Source: Reticulitermes speratus (Eukaryota; Arthropoda; Insecta; Blattodea; Rhinotermitidae). Taken from it: a stretch of DNA of 64,000 nt. Every line of letters begins with the position of its first letter. Within the stretch, counting starts at the first letter, position 1. Below, piece by piece: positions 57,201 to 64,000 of this stretch. The notes under the pieces are model-generated. The model was not told where the DNA came from. It did not search any database and saw only the letters and a program-made list of their open reading frames with translations. Made by a program: the position numbers and the translations under genes. The stretch is taken from assembly GCA_021186555.1 (NCBI GenBank), contig JAJKFL010000007.1, positions 1,995,001-2,059,000 of the forward strand. The letters are read 5' to 3'.

Positions 57201-57709
57201 CTGGCTAAGTAGGATACTGCTATGAGTATTAACCGCTCACACACAGATGTCACTCATGCACACGGTCTAAGTAGGATACTGCTATGAGTATTAACCGCTC
57301 AGAGCACAGATGTCACTGCATGCACACTGGGTCTAAGTAGGATACTGCTATGAGTATTAACCGCTCAGAGCACAGATGTCACTGCATGCACACTGGGTCT
57401 AAGTAGGATACTGCTATGAGTATTAACCGCTCAAGCACAGATGTCACTGCATGCACACGGCTAAGTAGGATACTGCTATGAGTATTAACCGCTCACAGCA
57501 CAGATGTCACTGCATGCACACGGTCTAAGTAGGATACTGCTATGAGTATTAACCGCTCAGAGCACAGATGTCACTGCATGCACACTGGGTCTAAGTAGGA
57601 TACTGCTATGAGTATTAACCGCTCAGAGCACAGATGTCACTACATGCACACGGTCTAATAGGATACTGCTATGAGTATTAACCGCTCAATCACAGATGTC
57701 ACTGCATGC
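51240..57709. repeat. 64-66-bp satellite, about 100 copies (6.5 kb)
   Basis: Unit has CACACTGGGTCTAAGTAGGA, TACTGCTATGAGTATTAACC, GCTCAGAGCACAGATGTCAC and TGCATG. A shorter form has CACACGGTCT in place of CACACTGGGTCT. GATCACAG, GAGCACAG and CACAGCACAG are further variants, grouped in blocks. Stops in all frames keep it non-coding. Confidence 0.98.
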
Positions 57710-57844
57710 ATCTCCTGCTACAGCTGCTATTTTCCGTGAAAAATGAATTCTGTGAGTAGAAATTAACACTTCAAATGTTGTTGGCAAGAGATTGTGCTTT
57801 ATGGGGTCTAAGTTGATATCTGTGATGTAAGGTTGGACTGGATT

Positions 57845-58055
57845 GTGATGATGATTGGTGTCTTCTGGCATCTGACGCCGTGTAGTTTGCTAGATGTAAA
57901 TCGAAGTTTCAGAGAATCCTGCTGCCTCTGTCACAATCTACCTTCTTGGATATAAATACGATAGAATAATTTATACTGACGGTGGACGTAGCAGTTCCTC
58001 TGAAACGTCAGTAAATTTGTATTAAAGTACACGGCGTCACATTCCAGAATACATC
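57845..58055. mobile_element. foldback repeat related to the 6.4-kb element
   Basis: GACGCCGTGTAGTTTGCTAG and AAGTTTCAGAGAATCCTGCT are mirrored by GCAGTTCCTCTGAAACGTCA and AGTACACGGCGTCA. Confidence 0.6.
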
Positions 58056-58215
58056 AATCTCTATAGTCGCCGTCTGGAGAACATCAAATGTAATGTATTG
58101 ACATGGTTTGTCCAGAGACGGACACTTCGAACGAGATAAAATTTTATGTGCATTACACATTATTTGACACAACAAATTGGACAATCGAAAATAAATAATC
58201 ATTTGTCAGTTACGT

Positions 58216-58259
58216 CCTTCCTACATGTTTCGACCTCTAAAAGGTCATCATCAGGGAGG
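58216..58259 (-). ncRNA. hammerhead ribozyme-like motif
   Basis: Minus strand: helix I TCC, core CTGATGA, helix II GACCT/AGGTC, GAAA, ACATGT, cleavage nucleotide A, helix I GGA. The core is perfect; helix I has three contiguous pairs. Confidence 0.72.
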
Positions 58260-58613
58260 TGTATACAAAGGTATACAAGTACAAATTCTGTCAAAGATCG
58301 CGCGTGTGTAGTTAAATACAATACTGTCAATTAACATTGCTAAGAAGTTTTAAAATATAAACCAGTTAGACATTTTACAACTGAGAATTTTATCTTCCAT
58401 TGGCGACAAACATCTACGTCAATTTGTCATCTTTATTCAAAGGGTATATCATAAAAAATTAATGAAAAATGGAAGTAAAATTCAGAATTGTAAAATTCCT
58501 GTTAACTGGTTTATATTTTAAACTTCTCAGCAATGTTAATTGACAGTATTGTATTTAACTACACACGTACATTTCCGACAGATTTGTTAAACTCGTACAC
58601 CTTTGTATAAAAA

Positions 58614-58655
58614 CTTCCTGATGATGACCTTTTAGAGGTCGAAACATGTAGGAAT
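58614..58655 (+). ncRNA. hammerhead ribozyme-like motif
   Basis: Core CTGATGA at 58618, helix II GACCT/AGGTC, GAAA, ACATGT and cleavage nucleotide A. Helix I TTC pairs with GGA, including one G-U. Inverted partner of 58216-58259. Confidence 0.7.
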
Positions 58656-58689
58656 GACATACGTGACAAAGATTATTTATTATTGATGG

Positions 58690-58942
58690 TGCAATCCCCC
58701 CATGGAGCAACAGTCCCTAGTAGGCCAGGACCTCATTATCGAGGCTTCACGATCACACTCAGACACACCACACTCAGTAGGACTCCTCTGGACGAGTGAT
58801 CAGCCCGACGCAGAGACCTCTACCTGACAACACACAATACTCACAAAGACAGACATCCACGCCAACGGCGGGATTCGAACCCGCAATCCCAGCAATCGAG
58901 CGGCCGTATACCACGCCTTAGACCGCGCGGCCACTGGGATCG
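58690..58942 (-). mobile_element. tRNA-derived SINE, family A (copy 4)
   Basis: Full-length minus-strand copy with the best-kept head of the family: GCGCGGTCTAAGGCGTGG and GGGTTCGAATCCCGC. It abuts the right end of the hammerhead foldback element. Confidence 0.85.
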
Positions 58943-59550
58943 GCTGCTGCTGCACTCTGTTGAACTAAATGCTGTATAATCGATCTACTGCTCGGAATAT
59001 GGACTGCATTAAATGTTTTGTTAATGTCATAATTAACGAGATGAAACATTACCTTTGGTTCAGGACGAGTCTGACGATGGAGTGAATGTGGGATGCTGAA
59101 CTAGTAAGAACAAGCGAGGAAATACACTTCGCAGGAGCAACACACATTTCTGTCAGGAGACGTCTGATTTATGTCTTTGCGATGCGGATTAGGAAAATGA
59201 GTTAGTACACGACACTTCACCGGACACACAACATCCCAAGCCACAGTTCGAGATCGACGTAGATCGACTATATGACTGTATACATGGCCAACAGCCAATA
59301 AAAGTTTTTTTAAATACTGTTATATGTTTTAAACGTCTAAGTCGAATCATATAAAATATTTGTATATAATAATTTTTACAGTGTTATGTGACGTATCAGC
59401 TTACATCACTGACTTAAGGCACTTTGTATTATTTACTCTTAACGTTCAGTTTTATGACTATAGGCATCAATTCATTTTAATATTATGAGCGGCATGTGTA
59501 CCTCCATTGTAATGCCAAATGTATGTGTATCTGGATGCCATAGATACTTG
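58943..59550. other. flanking sequence, nothing recognised
   Basis: AT-rich, no gene or repeat identified. Confidence 0.4.
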
Positions 59551-59555
59551 TGATA

Positions 59556-59602
59556 CGCCCCCTGAGGATGGCAACTTGATTGCCGAAACGTATGTAGGGG
59601 TT
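59556..59602 (+). ncRNA. hammerhead ribozyme-like motif with 5-bp helix I
   Basis: Helix I GCCCC pairs with GGGGT. Core CTGAGGA, helix II GGCAA/TTGCC, GAAA, helix III AC-GTAT-GT, cleavage nucleotide A. All helices pair. Helix III can close as a small hairpin within one molecule. Confidence 0.75.
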
Positions 59603-59717
59603 ACAAATACACTTTATTCTGTTAGTAATGTTGTGCATTGGTTGGTTTTAACTTAGACTTATGACAAAATATACGGTACATACAATATAAAATTAAGAAA
59701 AATGCCTTTTTTTTGGG

Positions 59718-59945
59718 TGGAGGCCCCGCAGCAGCTGCTACGGAAGCACCGCAGCCTTAAGGTTTATTGAGCAACCGTGTGATTAAGATGATTAGTGTTT
59801 TTTTTTTGTTTTTCCGAGTACTCGGGGAGAAACCTGTCCCAGTGCCACTTTGTCCACCACAAATCCCACATGGACTGACCAGGGATCGAACCCGGGCCTC
59901 CGCGGTGGGAGGCCGGCGACTAACCGCCTGAGCCACGGCACGGCC
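59718..59945 (-). mobile_element. tRNA-derived SINE, family G (best-kept copy)
   Basis: Minus-strand head GCCGTGCCGTGGCTCAGGCG and GGGTTCGATCCCTGG, then a body with ATGTGGGATTTGTGGTGG, CAGGTTTCTCCCCGAGTACT and a distal end GCTGCTGCGGGGCCTCC. Confidence 0.85.
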
Positions 59946-62900
59946 TTTTTGGCGTATTGAAAGTTACTGCTACGGCTATTTGTGTTAAACTCAAAATATT
60001 TTCTCTCTACACTGACAAAAGTTCAAAGTTCACACAAATATTCACTTCCACTGCAAGCACTGAATACATTTCACGACGCACTAATCTAAATAAGACGCTA
60101 TAATATTACGTCCTGTAAAATTTTCCTGCGAGGAAACATTTTTCGTCCAGTTATATATATATTTGTTTACTGACAGTCGTTTAATTATACACAAACAAAA
60201 TCATGCTTGAATTTTCGATATTTTTTTTACGGTTAGGAGTGGCTATTTAAGGAGAAATGTACTTCAAACAGGCCTTTCGTACGCCGGGAGGCTGAAAACG
60301 GCGTCCTTTATGGGACGCTTCATACTACATTGTATCTCGTTAACAACACATTTTTGTGACAAAATTAGGAATATCTCAGGTTCATGACGCATAACATTAT
60401 TAGTTTAGTAAACAAATTTTCTAATTTGTCTCTGAGCAGCAGTACGTCCACGTGTGCTTGACGTGAACAAAAACTACATGTCACTGCTCTGACTAAATTC
60501 GGCTACGAATGGTTTTAACAAATATACGATTATTAGTACTACACTGTCATTGTATTTAAAAGCAACGAAATTTACTTCTCTCTTAGTCTGAAACAGAGTT
60601 TTAGGTGCTGCATCTGCCAAAATTATTCCATATTCCCCACAAAATAATATTTGAATTGTAACATTTGCGAAACATCCTGTATCGTGTAAGGTATTTGGCA
60701 CTGTGATTGTCCGTGATAAGTAAAGACAGTTCATATAATAATGTGAAGAAACATGACCACCATTTTTAAAGTCATATATCTGTTTACTGGTAATTTTTCT
60801 ACGCTCTGCTCTTGACATGTAGATAAACATTACCACACACACTTATAACTCGTCGTATATCCTTCGTATTACTTAAGTTAGAAGCAAACTGCACCAGTTT
60901 GGAGAAAATGCCAGTCGTGCTATAAAATAAACCTGTACCACAATCTTATAGTATTGTACTCCAAAGTATAACTGTAGTTACACTGATTATATAATTAGGG
61001 TACCGAAACACCCCATGTTTACTACTGTTAATCTAGAGACCGCCATATTTTCTTCTCCAGTCATAAAAAATTATATTCATAATATTATTCAAAAGTAGTA
61101 CTGTAAACAAAGAGGGTAAGCCTAACCAACATCGCGACAGTTTTTACTCCACGGTACAAAACTCTCAGTTCACCATTATATTAGATGTGTGTTCCACAGT
61201 TAACTTCACAAATTCTTCAAAGCTGGCTTAATTGAGAATTGTCAAGAACTAGTTGCGGAACGAGTACGTAATTTCGCTGATAATTCAATTGTTAGCGATA
61301 TGAAATGAGTTATGTCGCCTCATTCGACAGAATGAACTGTTTCTAAGAGATAAAATTATATGAGTTTCATAATGACGGGGAAAATGAACCGATAATAAGA
61401 AGCGTTACAATGGTAGCTGTCATGACTGAGACACGGCGTAATTCTTGTGACAGAGAATTCAGTCGCAGAGAATGGAATTTGGAAATATGCTATTGTGAAC
61501 GTGGAAAGGCGTGTAGTCAACACGGCTGTGGTTTTTACGAAACAAAAGAAATTTGCATGTCACTGATTGATTGACTCATTAATTCATTCATTGTTGAAAC
61601 TAATGTTACAAAAAGTGATGTCTACATGGTCTGAAATTACAAACATGGGGAATCAAGTGATTTTAACTTTCTTAAGATATGCGATTTTATATTCAAATAA
61701 CATATGATGAAAATGCATAAATGATTAGATTTTGGGCTGAATTTCCTTATTTTACTCATTTCGAAAATTATTAATACTTAATTACGTAATATTAATACCT
61801 AATGCCTAATGCCCAACAGGCAGGAGGCCATAAATGGGCTTTTCCATATTGCCCCAAAATTTCTTACAGACTTTGCTGAAATCCAGTTCACAGACTTTCA
61901 CTGATTTGCATTTTGTTACATAAATTTTTAAGCAACGTTAATATATTTTAAACAATGTAGCTGACAATTTTGTGTTCTACACCGAGAGGTACACCATTTT
62001 GAATGTTGCAGAGGACATGGAAGTACACACACCTGTGTTACCAAATGAGCCACAGACGCTGTCAGAACAGCAACGTTAATCTGAGACATAGACGGGACTT
62101 GTGCGTCTGTAAGCGCAAACATAAAAATACATAAAACTGCCTTTATAGGCCTACACACGTTAATCAGACTCAGTGCGACGCACAGAGCATACACTGGACC
62201 ATTATTTTGATTCGTCTTGTAAATGATGTCTTCGGAAATAAACCTATTCCAGGCTTTTCTGAACTGACAGACAATTTATAATTTCTACAGACATATTTCT
62301 TGTGACTAACAGTTAAACTCTTTGCAATTAATTGCCAAGTTATGTTTCATATGTGAAAGTTTCCTGATCTCGAGTTGTTCATTCCTTATTTGACTCCATA
62401 TATCAAAGGTTTACACTAATTTTGACTTTCATGTTGTAACTGAAAAAAGGCGACAGACATCCCATTAAGATTTTTACGATTAAAGTTTCATTTTAAACTT
62501 AGGCGACTACCCTTCTCTTTAAGAAGTAATTCTTTCCAAACAAATTACAGAAATTTTGCTACATAAAACTTTAATTCAGTGATTATCTCTTTGAAAGACT
62601 CCGTAAAAACTCATTTAAAAATAATTTCGTTTCCCTAGTCCGCAACGCATTAAAACAATTCATATTAACTTCACTTAATTTACCAGAATACTTTATTTTA
62701 TTTACATATGTTTCTTTTCATACATTCCCTTTTTCAGGTAGGCTATAAAGTAGCTTACATTTTGTTCTCTGTAAATGCACCACACTTTTGTCATATTTTA
62801 TCTTGGTTAGTCCACTATGTGGGCAGATTACTTGTAAAGGGTGTTGAATTAATCCTAACTCCGTTTTCGATCCATGAACATAAAAGCCAAATTATAACTT

Positions 62901-64000
62901 TTCCATAATTGATATTATATATATTTATGTTATTTTGTAACTTTTACCACAATTGCAAAAACATATCACATACTTCTAAGAAACGGAAGGAACTTCTTGT
63001 GCTTTTAAATTTAAAACTGAAATTGAAAAAAAGACATTTTTAAATATAAAGTACATTATTACAAACACTTTTGTCCTTCCATAAGATGTGCAGTAACCAT
63101 TTTTATTTCTGTGTAATATATATACAGGAAACATTTCAAAATAAATGCATTTATTCTCATATGCATAGTTTTATCATCTTCATTCGTGAGTAAAATACAG
63201 ATAAGAGATTTTCTATTAATTTTTGTCTTTCTTTATAATTTGCTCCACTTAAGGGCGACAAGAATTAAAATATTTCTTGATGAACTAAAGAGATTATAAC
63301 TCTATTAGTTACACAACGATATTATATGGGAGGAAAATATAGTCACCAGATGAATACAGGAAATGTAATACTACATATTGAGAGATTATGATACATAACA
63401 TTGCATATAAACAATTCTAATATTGTTTATAAGTACCAAATTATTTATAAAAACAAACTATGATACTCAAATAGACTTTAAATTATTCCAAAGATAAATT
63501 ATTTGTATAATCCTGTATTTACCCAGGAACTTGTCAAGATAGTTGCACAATATACCTGGTATAATTGAAAGGCTAATTTATGTACAGATATGTCCAAATA
63601 TTATGCCCATTCTATCGTTTGACTTTACGTTCAGGACTGCGCTATTTTACTCATCTATTTTTGTAACTTCGGGGCTAAACGTTTTGAGGTACAGTACAAT
63701 ACACTTATATTTATCTGTTCTACCTAAGTCTATAGGTACTAAGTTAACGGCTGTCTGATCCGATGTTGTGAAGGAATTCCGCAAATATAAACAAATTATT
63801 CGTATATTGAACGCGCATTGGATTTAGTAACTAGAACAAACTTTTAAACTTGTTTTATTAATTTTATTGTCCTGCATTTAATAAAACTCAAGCCACGTAA
63901 AACAGAAGAATATATATTTAAATAACGTAAAATGTCTACTAGAACACAAGCAGCCTGAGAAAATGTCCTTCCTATGGTCATTTATTTCCTACTCCAAAAG
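59946..64000. other. AT-rich flanking sequence without identified features
   Basis: No M13 exon, tandem array or known repeat was recognised. The longest frame (60474-60842, minus, 122 residues) has no domain motif or splice context and is probably chance. Remaining frames are short. Confidence 0.45.

Larger units (their letters stand above)
58188..58680. mobile_element. foldback element with two intact-core hammerhead motifs
   Basis: Long inverted arms: AATAAATAATC...CATGTTTCG at the left is mirrored by CGAAACATG...GATTATTTATT at the right. TAAACCAGTTA near 58360 is mirrored by TAACTGGTTTA near 58503. Nearly the whole element is a palindrome of about 490 bp with no coding frame. Confidence 0.78.

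Noticed and set aside
60474-60842. 122-residue minus-strand frame
   Set aside because: No recognisable motif or splice context in AT-rich DNA; expected by chance in 64 kb.

Overview
This is eukaryotic, animal, very probably insect genomic DNA from a large repeat-rich genome. Translated shreds of its dispersed repeats (for example [18 protein letters not shown] and [11 protein letters not shown]) are phrases I associate with cockroach or termite assemblies such as Periplaneta. That placement is an inference from memory, not a search. Bacterial features such as operons and ribosome binding sites do not apply.

One gene dominates. A neprilysin-like M13 zinc metallopeptidase lies on the minus strand, with its start codon at 43629 and its zinc-binding exon (HEMLH) at 1809-2080. 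It runs off the left edge. I could place eleven coding exons with GT-AG splice sites. Phases agree across every junction except between 7170 and 2080, where one exon of roughly 30 codons could not be found. The order from the N-terminus is: cytoplasmic tail, one membrane anchor, cysteine-rich start of the ectodomain, the M13 N-terminal domain, then the start of the catalytic domain. An isolated M13-like exon with an in-frame stop lies upstream on the same strand at about 46.1-46.4 kb, probably the relic of a tandem paralogue.

The rest is introns and flanks. About 26 kb of the 64 kb is tandem repeat: around twenty unrelated arrays with units from 19 to about 114 bp. The largest are 3.7 kb (49-bp unit, 11.9-15.6 kb), 3.9 kb (51-bp unit, 33.8-37.7 kb), 1.6 kb (35-bp unit, 38.3-39.9 kb) and 6.5 kb (64-66-bp unit, 51.2-57.7 kb). 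Two arrays can be traced to mobile elements beside them: one to the 3' end of a LINE and one to the inside of a tRNA-derived SINE. Most long open frames in the window are artefacts of arrays whose unit length is a multiple of three.

Dispersed elements include several families of tRNA-derived SINE, some with clear target-site duplications. There is also a hAT-type and a pogo/Tigger-type non-autonomous DNA transposon, foldback elements, and LINE 3' fragments. The most striking small elements are at least eight motifs matching the minimal hammerhead ribozyme (CTGANGA, helix II, GAAA, ACATGT-like helix III, complementary helix I). Several are arranged as inverted pairs. Such ribozymes are known from Penelope-like retroelements.

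The right end (about 60-64 kb) is AT-rich and contains nothing I can identify.
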